Source of the DNA: Mesorhizobium sp. ORS 3324
GTDB taxonomy: Bacteria > Pseudomonadota > Alphaproteobacteria > Rhizobiales > Rhizobiaceae
Reading direction: 5' to 3'
Length of the DNA stretch: 64,000 bases
Assembly: GCA_000824825.2 (NCBI GenBank)
Contig: LM655200.1
Location: 9,489-73,488 of the forward strand
Part shown: positions 35,319 through 43,714 of the stretch, piece by piece
How the letters are laid out: each line of letters begins with the position of its first letter
Numbering within the stretch: position 1 is the first letter of the stretch
Notes under the pieces: generated by a model
What the model saw: only the letters and a program-made list of their open reading frames with translations
Told to the model about the DNA's origin: nothing
Databases searched by the model: none
Made by a program: the position numbers and the translations under genes

Positions 35319-36326
35319 ATGCGCTTTAGACGCTGGATTGGGGGCATTGTCCTCGCTGCGGCGGCTGCAACCGCCGCGACTTGGTATCTGCTGCAGCCGA
35401 CGCCCGTCTCGGTGGTGACGGCCAGGCGCGGGGATGCGGCGGAGATCGTCTACGCCAGCGGCTCGGTAGAGCCGAAGACCTGGGCAAAGGTGGCGCCCGT
35501 GGTCCGCGAGAGAATTGTCGAGCGGTGCGACTGCGAGGATTCGCGGGTCGAGCGCGGTGACGTGCTTGCCCGGCTCGACGATAGCGAGGTCAAGGCCGCT
35601 CTCGGCGAGCTCGAGGCGCGTCGGGCTCTGGCCGAACAGGAATTCCAGCGCCAGACGGTGCTCGCGGAGAAAAACGCAGCGAGCCAGCAGGCGCTCGATC
35701 AAGCGCGCAGCGAGCTGTCTCAGGTCGAGGCGCTGATCGCCGCGCAGAAAGCGCGCCTCGAAACTTACATATTGCGCGCGCCGAGCCCTGGCGTCGTCCT
35801 AAGGGAGGACGGTGAGGTCGGTGAGGTCGCCGAACTCGGCACCATACTGTTCTGGATCGGCGAACCGCGGCCGCTGCTCGTGGTCGCCGAGGTCAACGAA
35901 GAGGACATTCCGCGCGTCGAGGTCGGCCAGCGGACGCTGCTGAGGGCCGACGCCTTCCCGGGCCGGAACCTGGAAGCGGTGGTCGACCGGATCACGCCCA
36001 AGGGCAATCCCGTTACGAAAACATATCGGGTTTACTTCCGCCTGCCCGACGATACGCCGCTCAGGATCGGCATGTCGACCGATGTAAACATCGTCACCCG
36101 CGTGGCCAGGAACGCGCTCTTGGTTCCCTCCGCCGCAGTCCAGGGAAACGATGTCGTCGTGGTCGAAGGCGACAGGGCACATAAGCGCGAGATACGCGCC
36201 GGTATTCGCGGCGTGAAGGGTGTCGAGGTTCTGTCCGGCGTCGGCGAGCAGGATCGCATCGTCTCGCCCTACCCGGCCGACCTCAAGGACGGGACGCGGG
36301 TGAAGACTACCGAGAAAGGCACGTGA
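35319..36326 (+). CDS. Periplasmic adaptor (membrane fusion protein) of an ABC exporter
   Basis: A 335-residue HlyD/MacA-type adaptor. It has one N-terminal membrane anchor (about 8-25), a split lipoyl domain, a coiled-coil hairpin (about 95-150, with ALGELEARRALAEQEFQRQ and ARSELSQVEALIAAQKARLE) and a beta-barrel domain. It links inner-membrane permease and outer membrane. The ATG at 35319 has AGAGGAG before it and is preferred over the in-frame TTG at 35301. Six bases separate it from the permease gene. Confidence 0.9.
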   Translation: MRFRRWIGGIVLAAAAATAATWYLLQPTPVSVVTARRGDAAEIVYASGSVEPKTWAKVAPVVRERIVERCDCEDSRVERGDVLARLDDSEVKAALGELEARRALAEQEFQRQTVLAEKNAASQQALDQARSELSQVEALIAAQKARLETYILRAPSPGVVLREDGEVGEVAELGTILFWIGEPRPLLVVAEVNEEDIPRVEVGQRTLLRADAFPGRNLEAVVDRITPKGNPVTKTYRVYFRLPDDTPLRIGMSTDVNIVTRVARNALLVPSAAVQGNDVVVVEGDRAHKREIRAGIRGVKGVEVLSGVGEQDRIVSPYPADLKDGTRVKTTEKGT

Positions 36327-36332
36327 GGCGAG

Positions 36333-37574
36333 ATGCCGTTGATCCTCGACATCGCCGTCACCCATATCGCCGGCCGCGGCCGCCAGACGCTGGTGGCGTT
36401 GATCGGAGTGGCGGTTGGCGTCGGCTTCTCGGTCGCCATGGCGGCGCTGATGCAAGGCGGGCAGGACGATTTCGTCAGACAGCTCGTCGACACCATGCCG
36501 CATGTCGACGTGACTGACGAGCAGCGCGTTGCTCGCCGCCAGCCTGTCGAGGACGTCTTCGATGCCGTCGCCATATCGGGCCTTAGGCCACGCGATGACC
36601 GCCGGGGCATCATCAATCCGACCGAGGCCATCGCATGGCTCGAAAGCTGGATACCTGGACGGTTCGCTGTCAGCCTGAAGACGCAGGGCGTGATGCGCTA
36701 TTCAAGCCGTGAGACCGGCGCCGCCATCATCGGCGTCGAACCGGCGCGCGAGCGTGGCGTGTCGCCGATTGTGGATGACTTCGTCGCCGGCAACTTTGCG
36801 GCGCTGGCCGCAGGCGGAAACAACGTGCTGATAGGCGACACCATGGCGAGCAGGCTCGGCGCCGGGCTCGGCGACACAATAGCGGCGGTATCGTCGGAAG
36901 GGCAGACGCGCAACTTCAAGATCACAGGCCTGTTCCACACCGGCACGACCGCGCGTGACGAGGGCGAGGCCTACATTCTGTTGAAAAACGCGCAAATCCT
37001 CGCCGAACGGCCAAACGTCATCAACGATATCCGCATCAAGCTCTACGATCCGAACCGCGCACCGCTGGTGGCGCGGCGCACCGAGGCCGAGCTCGGCTAC
37101 AAGGCCGTCGCGTGGCAAGAGGCCAACGAAGCGATCCTGCAGGCCTTCGTCATCCGCAACATCATCATGTATACCGTGGTCGGCGCCATCATGCTGGTCG
37201 CAGGCTTCGGCATCTTCAACATCATCTCCACCATCACCCATGAGAAGACGCGCGACATCGCCATCATGAAGTCGCTCGGCTTCCCGGAGGCGGATATGCG
37301 GCGGCTGTTCCTGCTTGAAGGCGTGGCGATCGGCACTGGCGGCTCGGCGCTCGGCTGTGTGCTCGGCTTCGCTCTGGTCTATGCGCTGTCGCTGGTGAGC
37401 TTCAAGATCGCCGCTGCCGGCCGGGAGATGACCCATCTGCCGATCGCCTGGAGCGTGCTGCACTATATCATCGCCTCGGTCTTCGCGGTCGGCTCGGCGG
37501 CGGTGGCCGGCTTTTTGCCGGCGCGGCGAGCGGCGAGGCAAAACCCGGTCGACATCATCAGGGGTGCGACATGA
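36333..37574 (+). CDS. ABC exporter permease (MacB/LolC type, FtsX domain)
   Basis: A 413-residue inner-membrane protein with one N-terminal helix, a periplasmic MacB-like domain of about 230 residues, and an FtsX domain with three C-terminal helices (VGAIMLVAGFGIFNIISTI..., GSALGCVLGFALVYALSLV..., VFAVGSAAVAGFLPARRAA). Such type VII ABC proteins move substrate across the envelope by mechanotransmission. It overlaps the ATPase gene by four bases. Confidence 0.9.
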   Translation: MPLILDIAVTHIAGRGRQTLVALIGVAVGVGFSVAMAALMQGGQDDFVRQLVDTMPHVDVTDEQRVARRQPVEDVFDAVAISGLRPRDDRRGIINPTEAIAWLESWIPGRFAVSLKTQGVMRYSSRETGAAIIGVEPARERGVSPIVDDFVAGNFAALAAGGNNVLIGDTMASRLGAGLGDTIAAVSSEGQTRNFKITGLFHTGTTARDEGEAYILLKNAQILAERPNVINDIRIKLYDPNRAPLVARRTEAELGYKAVAWQEANEAILQAFVIRNIIMYTVVGAIMLVAGFGIFNIISTITHEKTRDIAIMKSLGFPEADMRRLFLLEGVAIGTGGSALGCVLGFALVYALSLVSFKIAAAGREMTHLPIAWSVLHYIIASVFAVGSAAVAGFLPARRAARQNPVDIIRGAT

Positions 37575-38242
37575 GCACGCTGATCGAGACCTCGAGGCTG
37601 ACCCGAATTCTACCGGAGACGGTACCGGTGACGCTCGTCGAGGACATTTCCCTTCGGATCGACGAGAAGGAATTCGTCGCTATCACTGGTCCGTCCGGCT
37701 CGGGGAAATCGTCGCTGCTTTACCTGCTCGGCCTTCTCGACCGGCCGACTTCCGGTCGGCTCACGATCGCTGGCCGTGACAGTGGACCTATGGACGAAAA
37801 GGAACGCGCCAGAACACGGCTCGAAATGATGGGCTTCGTGTTCCAGTTCCATTTTCTGTTGCCGGAGTTCACGGCACGCGAAAACGTAGAGATCCCGATG
37901 CGCAAGCTAGGCCGGCTCGCCAGAGACGAGATGCGCAAGCACGCCGGTGATCTGCTCGGCTCGCTTGGACTGGGCGAGTATCTCGACCGACGGCCAGATC
38001 AGTTGTCGGGTGGTCAGCGCCAGCGGGTAGCGGTGGCGCGCGCGCTCGCTAATGATCCTCCGCTTATCCTCGCCGACGAGCCGACCGGAAGCCTTGACAG
38101 CAAGAGTTCCGAGCAGGTGTTCGAAATACTCCAGAACCTGGTGCGTGAGCGCGGCAAGGCGGTGGTCGCCGTGACGCATGACCTGGACATGGCCGCGCGC
38201 ATGCAACGCCGCATCCATATCGTCGACGGCAAGATCGCCTGA
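37571..38242 (+). CDS. ABC exporter ATP-binding protein (MacB/LolD type)
   Basis: A 223-residue ATPase with Walker A GPSGSGKSSLLYLLG, signature LSGGQRQRVAVARAL, Walker B LILADEPTGSLD and the switch histidine in VVAVTHDLD. It powers the adaptor-permease pair encoded upstream. There is no outer-membrane channel gene next to the operon, so a shared TolC-like protein is expected. Ends before a 13-base-pair hairpin at 38261. Confidence 0.94.
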   Translation: MSTLIETSRLTRILPETVPVTLVEDISLRIDEKEFVAITGPSGSGKSSLLYLLGLLDRPTSGRLTIAGRDSGPMDEKERARTRLEMMGFVFQFHFLLPEFTARENVEIPMRKLGRLARDEMRKHAGDLLGSLGLGEYLDRRPDQLSGGQRQRVAVARALANDPPLILADEPTGSLDSKSSEQVFEILQNLVRERGKAVVAVTHDLDMAARMQRRIHIVDGKIA

Positions 38243-38260
38243 AGGCCGAGGCTTGCCCTT

Positions 38261-38290
38261 CAAAGGGGCGGCGCAGACGCCGCCCCTTTG
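38261..38290. terminator. Hairpin between convergent genes
   Basis: Perfect 13-base-pair stem CAAAGGGGCGGCG / CGCCGCCCCTTTG with loop CAGA, between the exporter operon and the FMN reductase gene. No T tract follows on either strand, so it may end or protect both transcripts. Confidence 0.65.
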
Positions 38291-38326
38291 GAACATGATC
38301 TTGGGAGGATAATCTCGATCGACGGC

Positions 38327-38932
38327 TCAAGCCGCCTTGGCTTCGGCGTCGATGGCGTCGGCGGCGCGCGCCGCCTTCAGCACCTTTGCCCACCAGGCAA
38401 CGTCGTTGACGAGCGCAGCCGCCGCCTGGTTCAGATGCTCGATGTCCTCCAGCTTCTTGTCGCCCTGGCGAACCGCGAGGAAATCGCCCCAGGCGATGTG
38501 GACGGCCGACTTGACCGGCGCCATCTGCAGTTCGACGGCATGCAGCCGGAGCTGTTCGACGGCACGCGAGCCGCCGACGCTGCCGTAGCCGACGAAGCCG
38601 GCGGGCTTCTTGTTCCATTCATTGGCGGCGTAGTCGATGGCGTTCTTCAGCACGGCGGTCGGGCCGTGATTGTATTCGGCGGCGGTGAAGATGAAGCCGT
38701 CGAACTCGGCGACCTTCTTCTGCCAGCGCTGCGCCACTTCGTTCTGCGACGGCGCCCAGGCGGAGGAAGCGACCTCGTCGAAGAAGGGCAGCGGGAAGTC
38801 GCGCAGGTCGACGACTTCGACATCGATATCGGCATGCGTCTTGGCGATCTTGGCGATCCACTGCGTCGGCACGTCGGCGAAGCGGGCGGCGCGCGTCGAA
38901 CCGACGACGATGGCGATTTTAGGCTTGGACAT
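38327..38932 (-). CDS. NADPH-dependent FMN reductase family protein
   Basis: A 201-residue flavodoxin-like reductase. The FMN phosphate loop is GSTRAARFADVPTQWI, followed by LRDFPLPFFDE and the FMN-contact segment TAEYNHGPTAVLKNAIDY. It probably reduces quinones, azo compounds or flavins with NADPH. It is divergent from an HxlR-type regulator; these regulators often control such reductases in response to electrophiles. Confidence 0.9.
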   Translation of the reverse strand: MSKPKIAIVVGSTRAARFADVPTQWIAKIAKTHADIDVEVVDLRDFPLPFFDEVASSAWAPSQNEVAQRWQKKVAEFDGFIFTAAEYNHGPTAVLKNAIDYAANEWNKKPAGFVGYGSVGGSRAVEQLRLHAVELQMAPVKSAVHIAWGDFLAVRQGDKKLEDIEHLNQAAAALVNDVAWWAKVLKAARAADAIDAEAKAA

Positions 38933-38959
38933 ATGGGCTCTCCTTGCGGGGGAATTTCT

Positions 38960-38976
38960 GGTATCGTTTGGATACC
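38960..38976. promoter_or_regulatory. Probable HxlR operator
   Basis: Perfect inverted repeat GGTATC-N5-GATACC between the divergent reductase and hxlR-type genes; a further GATAC follows at 38989. The symmetry and place fit a dimeric winged-helix regulator site. Confidence 0.65.
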
Positions 38977-39023
38977 GGCGCTATATGTGATACTGACAAA
39001 GCTGGACGCAAGGAGGCACATTT

Positions 39024-39392
39024 TTGTTACTGAGGCACCCGCTCAACACCGAGGACTGCCGCGCCGTGTCGGAAATCCTGCAACGGGTCGGCGACAAATG
39101 GACGGTGCTCGTGGTCGGCAAGCTGGGCAGCGGGCCGATGCGCTTCAATGAATTGCGCACAGCTGTCGGCGGCATTTCGCAGAAGATGCTGACCACCACC
39201 TTGCGCGGCCTGGAGCGCGACGGCTTCGTCACGCGAAAAGTGTTCCCGACCATTCCGCCGCGTGTCGATTACGAGCTCACCGAACTCGGCCACGAACTGC
39301 TCGTGCCGGTCGGCGCGCTCGGCGAATGGGCGCGAAAGAACACCGAACGGGTCAAGGCGGCGCGCGCGAAATTCGACAGCCAGCAGGCCTGA
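39024..39392 (+). CDS. HxlR-family transcriptional regulator
   Basis: A 122-residue winged-helix protein. The first cysteine, in EDCRAVSEILQRVGDKWTVLV, is at the place used for electrophile or thiol sensing in family members such as YodB and HypR. The core MRFNELRTAVGGISQKMLTTTLRGLERDG is diagnostic. The start is an uncommon TTG at 39024, seven bases after a perfect AGGAGG (39011-39016); no ATG fits. It likely represses or activates the divergent FMN reductase gene through the palindrome at 38960. Confidence 0.9.
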   Translation: MLLRHPLNTEDCRAVSEILQRVGDKWTVLVVGKLGSGPMRFNELRTAVGGISQKMLTTTLRGLERDGFVTRKVFPTIPPRVDYELTELGHELLVPVGALGEWARKNTERVKAARAKFDSQQA

Positions 39393-39560
39393 AACCCTTG
39401 CAAGGCAAGGGTTTGCGGACTGCGCAGGGAACGCGTCGCCCCTTCCGAGCCAAGCTCTCGGGTGTCGTCCAGGATCGTCTTCGACCTGTCCTGTTGAAGC
39501 GCTATGCCGTCGGAGGGTTGGCCGGTTTTGACGATGCCGGCGGTGGTTCAACGGGCCTGT

Positions 39561-39764
39561 TCAAGCCCTCGGCGCAATGCCGTCGCACTGCGCCGGCTCG
39601 CAGCTTTCACACCGCGCGACCGGAGCATTGACGCCGGCATTGTTGCGCACACAGGCGGCTTGAGGAAGCTCCTGCCTGACTTCGACATAGGCCGTCAGGC
39701 CGAGCAGGCAGACCAGCGCGACGAGGGCTGCCACGAGCCAGCCGTTCAGCAAGCGTTGACGCAT
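39561..39764 (-). CDS. Small membrane protein with cysteine-rich tail
   Basis: A 67-residue protein with one membrane helix (LVAALVALVCLLGLTAYVEV) and a tail with several cysteines (AACVRNN, CESCEPAQC) that would lie outside the cytoplasm. A strong GGAGGAAAG site lies six bases before the ATG at 39764, which supports translation. I recognise no family. It lies between hxlR and the thioesterase gene. Confidence 0.6.
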   Translation of the reverse strand: MRQRLLNGWLVAALVALVCLLGLTAYVEVRQELPQAACVRNNAGVNAPVARCESCEPAQCDGIAPRA

Positions 39765-39877
39765 TGTCTTTCCTCCAACACCGGCAGAATTGGGCGCGGA
39801 GGCAACCACAGGATGTCGCGAAGCGCATGCGTCGCGCAAGCCTTGTTACAAAGCTGGATTGGGAGAATCGTCTGCCG

Positions 39878-40273
39878 TCAGCTTTCGGCAGGAACCGGCT
39901 TTGGCTTGCCCTCGCCGTCGAGCGCCACCATGACGAAATCGGCGTGGGTGACCTTCTCCATCAGATCGGAAAGATAACGCTGTGCCCAGGCCTCGACCTT
40001 GAGCGTCATCGAGGTGCGGCCGACGCGCTCGACATGGGTGTAGATACAGAGCGTGTCGCCGATCTTCATCGGCTTGGCGAAGGACATCTCCTTCACCGCC
40101 GCCGTGACCACGCGGCCCTTGGCGCGCTCCGCGGCGCGGATGCCGCAGGCAAGGTCCATCTGCGCCATCACCCAACCGCCGAAGATGTCGCCAGCGGCGT
40201 TGGCGTCGGACGGCATCGCGAGCGTGCGCAACGTGAGATCGCCAAGCGGCCGGCCGTCTGCGTAGTGCACCAT
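39878..40273 (-). CDS. Acyl-CoA thioesterase (YciA-like hotdog protein)
   Basis: A 131-residue single-hotdog thioesterase. TLAMPSDANAAGDIFGGWVMAQMDLA holds the catalytic aspartate and the long helix of the YciA/acyl-CoA hydrolase family, and RVVTAAVKEMSFAKPMKIGD is conserved. It hydrolyses acyl-CoA to free acid and CoA. The start at 40273 gives the standard length; the frame continues 17 codons further upstream. Confidence 0.9.
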   Translation of the reverse strand: MVHYADGRPLGDLTLRTLAMPSDANAAGDIFGGWVMAQMDLACGIRAAERAKGRVVTAAVKEMSFAKPMKIGDTLCIYTHVERVGRTSMTLKVEAWAQRYLSDLMEKVTHADFVMVALDGEGKPKPVPAES

Positions 40274-40401
40274 GCGGGAAATCCTTCGAGCGATTGAAGC
40301 GACCACGTAGCCACAAGGAGGCAACGCGTCAACGCGCGAAGAGCAACATGACGTAGCCTTCCCGATTCGGCGATGGAAAAGACCAACACCGAAAAATCGG
40401 A

Positions 40402-41604
40402 TTAGAATTTGAGCGCGGCTGCCGTTGCCGCATCAAAATACCAATCGACAAACCTTTTATATGACCCCAGGCACTGCTCCGTATGATAAGGGTTCTTCGA
40501 GGCCTCTTTTAATTTTGTGGGGCAGCTTCTTTCTGCAATGGCTCGCAAACGGCTCACTCTTTCTTTATCGAGCTCGGCCTTTCGATGATTTTGTTCGGGC
40601 GTGCTTTGCAGATATTCCACAACGGCGGCTAGGTCGATACGAGTTTTGCCAATTTCGGCATATGCTGCGTCGATACGTTGCGGCAGTGTCAACTTGGCCG
40701 CTTCGTCAACGGCGTTGGGGCTTGAGCCAGTCAGCGCACGCAGGAAGTCAATGGCTTTGAAGCGCTCACCCTTCATTGGGCCGTGCCAGCTAAGAGCACC
40801 CGCTTCCCAGCGGGCGATCTCATGTGTGACCTTTCCTTTGATTTCGTAGGCGGCGCTGACGTCGCCACCTTTGAGACCATTCGGGCGGTTCACATAGCTG
40901 GTATCGTCATCCAGAATAAGGATCGCATCTTCCAAGGCGAACTGCTGATTGCTTTTCTCGATACAGATGCCGAACAAGCCGACATTCTGCAGCCGGTAAA
41001 CTTGGTACTTGCTGTCAAGCGAAAGGCAAGCCTCTCCTTGCGCAATGCGATAGGTTCTCTCGACCCATAAAGTCTCGCTTCTAAGCGGGTTATCTTCATA
41101 GCGACTGTCTACGGCTCCCGGCGGCCGACCAAGGATTGCAACGCGCTCAGCCATCCCGTCGGCAAGTGCGATCGCGCAAATATCTTCCGCGCAAATGTCG
41201 TTGCCGAACAGTACCAGAGTTTTGATTCTGCCGATGGGATCGTCGATCTTGCGCTGGAGATACTTCGGATCGAGAGCGGAGCGGGCAATTTCGATATCGT
41301 TTTGTACACGTTCCTTTTCAATGGCGCGAAATCCGAAGAAGACCGCAACCAGCACGGGATACACCGCCAAGGCGCCGAGTATTTCTGTGCCGGAGCGGTC
41401 GGTGATGGCAAATGTCAAGAATAAGATTATCGGCACGATGATCAGCCAGAATCCAATGATCATCGGACCCATGATAAAAGGGCTGAGGATCACGAACGCC
41501 TCGCCAGACATCAGCCCGCCAACCAACGTCCAAAGAAGCAAAAGGACGCCTCCTGAAATAAGGAGACTTTTAAGAAATCCAAAAAGGAATTTTTCAAGCT
41601 GCAT
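40402..41604 (-). CDS. Membrane protein of unknown function
   Basis: About 400 residues. Residues 1-90 hold three hydrophobic segments (LLISGGVLLLLWTLVGGLM, FIMGPMIIGFWLIIVPIILFL, ILGALAVYPVLVAVFFG); the rest is soluble with conserved-looking cysteines (CAEDICAIAL) and a helical, charged C-terminus. GC is visibly lower than in neighbours. The ATG at 41604 is chosen; an in-frame TTG at 41625 could add seven residues. No family is recognised. A divergent unknown gene starts 34 bases away. Confidence 0.7.
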   Translation of the reverse strand: MQLEKFLFGFLKSLLISGGVLLLLWTLVGGLMSGEAFVILSPFIMGPMIIGFWLIIVPIILFLTFAITDRSGTEILGALAVYPVLVAVFFGFRAIEKERVQNDIEIARSALDPKYLQRKIDDPIGRIKTLVLFGNDICAEDICAIALADGMAERVAILGRPPGAVDSRYEDNPLRSETLWVERTYRIAQGEACLSLDSKYQVYRLQNVGLFGICIEKSNQQFALEDAILILDDDTSYVNRPNGLKGGDVSAAYEIKGKVTHEIARWEAGALSWHGPMKGERFKAIDFLRALTGSSPNAVDEAAKLTLPQRIDAAYAEIGKTRIDLAAVVEYLQSTPEQNHRKAELDKERVSRLRAIAERSCPTKLKEASKNPYHTEQCLGSYKRFVDWYFDAATAAALKF

Positions 41605-41625
41605 TACAGCACACAGGTTTTTCAA

Positions 41626-41640
41626 ATATTCTTAGAATAT
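41626..41640. promoter_or_regulatory. Palindrome overlapping the start codon of the 41639 gene
   Basis: ATATTC-TTA-GAATAT is a perfect palindrome between two divergent starts; its last two bases are the first two of the ATG at 39-41 (41639). It could be a site where a regulator controls both genes at once. Confidence 0.45.
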
Positions 41641-41965
41641 GTCGCCCCACAAGTTAGAAAAAAGTTTCTGGCAGATGGCACGCCGCATCCTCATCGATTT
41701 CGAAACGACGCCCGAAGACGCCGATCTCAATTTCAGAATATGGATATTCGCCGAAGACCTATATCGGGCCTTGCGTTCAAACGAGCTTGCGTCGCTTACG
41801 CTCGACGAGGTCGACCGCGTCTCGTCGCAACTCATCATACCGGTCCGTTCGAAACGGCGCGTGCGTCGCGCCGCAGCGGTGATCGAACAGGTGTTGGAAG
41901 AACATTTCCTCACGCAGGTCGCTCGGCTTTCGGTTACCGATGAAGCCGGGCACCCTGTCGATTAA
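41639..41965 (+). CDS. Conserved hypothetical protein
   Basis: A 108-residue, charged, probably soluble helical protein (ILIDFETTPEDADLNFRIWIFAEDLYRALRS is cut here into parts: FETTPEDADL, FRIWIFAEDLYRAL). No signal peptide or known motif. It is divergent from the unknown membrane protein at 40402. The start at 41639 leaves only 34 bases between the two genes; an internal ATG at codon 13 is an alternative. Confidence 0.55.
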   Translation: MSPHKLEKSFWQMARRILIDFETTPEDADLNFRIWIFAEDLYRALRSNELASLTLDEVDRVSSQLIIPVRSKRRVRRAAAVIEQVLEEHFLTQVARLSVTDEAGHPVD

Positions 41966-42097
41966 AGCGGCGAGCTGGGTCGATTACGAGACACGATCGC
42001 CGGTCGCTTTTTTCACAAGCCATGCCGGAAGCCCCGGCGACGACGCGAGCCGGCAATGTCTAGGGTAAGCTCCGGATTTCGGAGCCGCTCGCGCATC

Positions 42098-43714
42098 ATG
42101 CAGACTTATGACTTCATCATCGTCGGCTCCGGCTCGGCCGGCTCGGTCGTCGCGGAAAGGCTCTCGGCCTCCGGCCGCTTTTCGGTTCTGGTGCTGGAGG
42201 CCGGCGGAAGCGATCGACGGTTCTATGTCCAGATGCCGCTCGGCTACGGCAAGACCTTCTTCGACCCGGCCGTCAACTGGAACTACAAGGCAGAACCCGA
42301 TCCCGGCCTCGGCAACAATGCCGACCACTGGCCGCGCGGCAAGCTGCTCGGCGGCTCGAGCTCGATCAACGCCATGGTCTTCATCCGCGGCGCGCGCGAG
42401 GATTTCGACGCCTGGGCCGCCGCCGGCAATCCCGGCTGGAGCTATGACGGCCTGCTCCCCGCCTTCAAGGCGATGGAGGACAATGAAGGCGGCGCCGACC
42501 AATGGCGCGGCGTCGGCGGCCCCTTGCACATCACCGATTGCTCGAACGCGGTGCATCCGCTGACGAAGCGCTATCTGGCAGCCGCCCAGCAGGCGGGCCT
42601 GCCGCTCAATCCCGACTTCAACGGCGCCTCCCAGGAAGGCGTCGGCGTCTACCAGATCACCACCCGCAACGGCCGCCGCATGTCCGCCGCCCGCGCCTTC
42701 TTGCGCCCGGCGATGAAGCGCGGCAATGTCCGCGTCGAAACCAATGCGCTGGCGACGAAAATCCTGTTCGAAGGCAGGCGCGCCGTCGGCGTCGAATATG
42801 AGCAGAACGGCGAAACCAAGAGCGTCCGCGCCGGTCGCGAGATCATCCTCTCCGGCGGCTCGATCAACTCGCCGCAATTGCTGCAGCTCTCCGGCGTCGG
42901 CCCGGCCGCGCTGCTCGGCAACCTCGACATCCCGGTCGTCCACGCCAACGACAATGTCGGCGCCAACCTGCAGGACCATGTCGGCATCAACTACACCTTC
43001 AAGGGCAAGCTGCCGACGCTGAACCAGATCCTTCGCCCGTGGTGGGGAAAGCTGCTGGTCGGCATGCAGTACATCCTCCTGCGCTCGGGTCCGCTGTCGC
43101 TGTCGATGAACAATGCCGGCGGCTTCTTCCGCACCGACCCGTCGATGGCGCGGCCCAACATGCAGCTCTATTTCCAGGCCTTCTCGACCGTCATCCCGAA
43201 GAGCGGCGAGCGCCCGATCCTGACCCCCGATCCGTGGCCCGGCTTTTCCATCGGCCTTTCCAACTGCCGCCCGTCGAGCCGCGGCGAGATCATGATCCGC
43301 TCGAGCAATCCGCGCGATTACCCCAGGATCACGGCCAACGCCTATTCCACCAACGCCGATGTCGACGAGATGCTGGCGGCAGTGAAGTTCGTGCGCAAGA
43401 TCGCCGCGATGCCGGCTTTGGCCGAGATCATCGAGGAAGAGGTTTTGCCTGGTCCGTCAATCACTTCCGATGCCGATCTGATTCAGGATTTCAGGAAGCG
43501 CTCGGGCACCGTCTACCACCCGGTCTCGACCTGTCGCATGGGACCTGACGCTTCGCGCGCCGTCGTCGATCCGCGGCTTCGGGTGCACGGCTTGAGCGGC
43601 CTGCGCGTCATCGACGCGTCGATCTTTCCCGACAACATCACGGGCAACACCAACGCCGCCTCGATCCTCACCGGATGGAAGGGCGCCGAGCTGGTTCTGG
43701 AGGATCAGAAATGA
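42098..43714 (+). CDS. GMC-family FAD oxidoreductase (choline dehydrogenase-like)
   Basis: A 538-residue flavoprotein. It has the FAD motif IIVGSGSAGSVVAERLS, the GMC signature GKLLGGSSSINAMVFIRG, the second signature GSINSPQLLQLSGVG and the catalytic histidine in YHPVSTCRMG, with NTNAASILTG near the end. It oxidises an alcohol or polyol. Although choline dehydrogenase-like in sequence, its operon partners suggest a sugar or sugar-acid substrate. The ATG at 42098 fits the family; the stop overlaps the next start by four bases. Confidence 0.93.
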   Translation: MQTYDFIIVGSGSAGSVVAERLSASGRFSVLVLEAGGSDRRFYVQMPLGYGKTFFDPAVNWNYKAEPDPGLGNNADHWPRGKLLGGSSSINAMVFIRGAREDFDAWAAAGNPGWSYDGLLPAFKAMEDNEGGADQWRGVGGPLHITDCSNAVHPLTKRYLAAAQQAGLPLNPDFNGASQEGVGVYQITTRNGRRMSAARAFLRPAMKRGNVRVETNALATKILFEGRRAVGVEYEQNGETKSVRAGREIILSGGSINSPQLLQLSGVGPAALLGNLDIPVVHANDNVGANLQDHVGINYTFKGKLPTLNQILRPWWGKLLVGMQYILLRSGPLSLSMNNAGGFFRTDPSMARPNMQLYFQAFSTVIPKSGERPILTPDPWPGFSIGLSNCRPSSRGEIMIRSSNPRDYPRITANAYSTNADVDEMLAAVKFVRKIAAMPALAEIIEEEVLPGPSITSDADLIQDFRKRSGTVYHPVSTCRMGPDASRAVVDPRLRVHGLSGLRVIDASIFPDNITGNTNAASILTGWKGAELVLEDQK

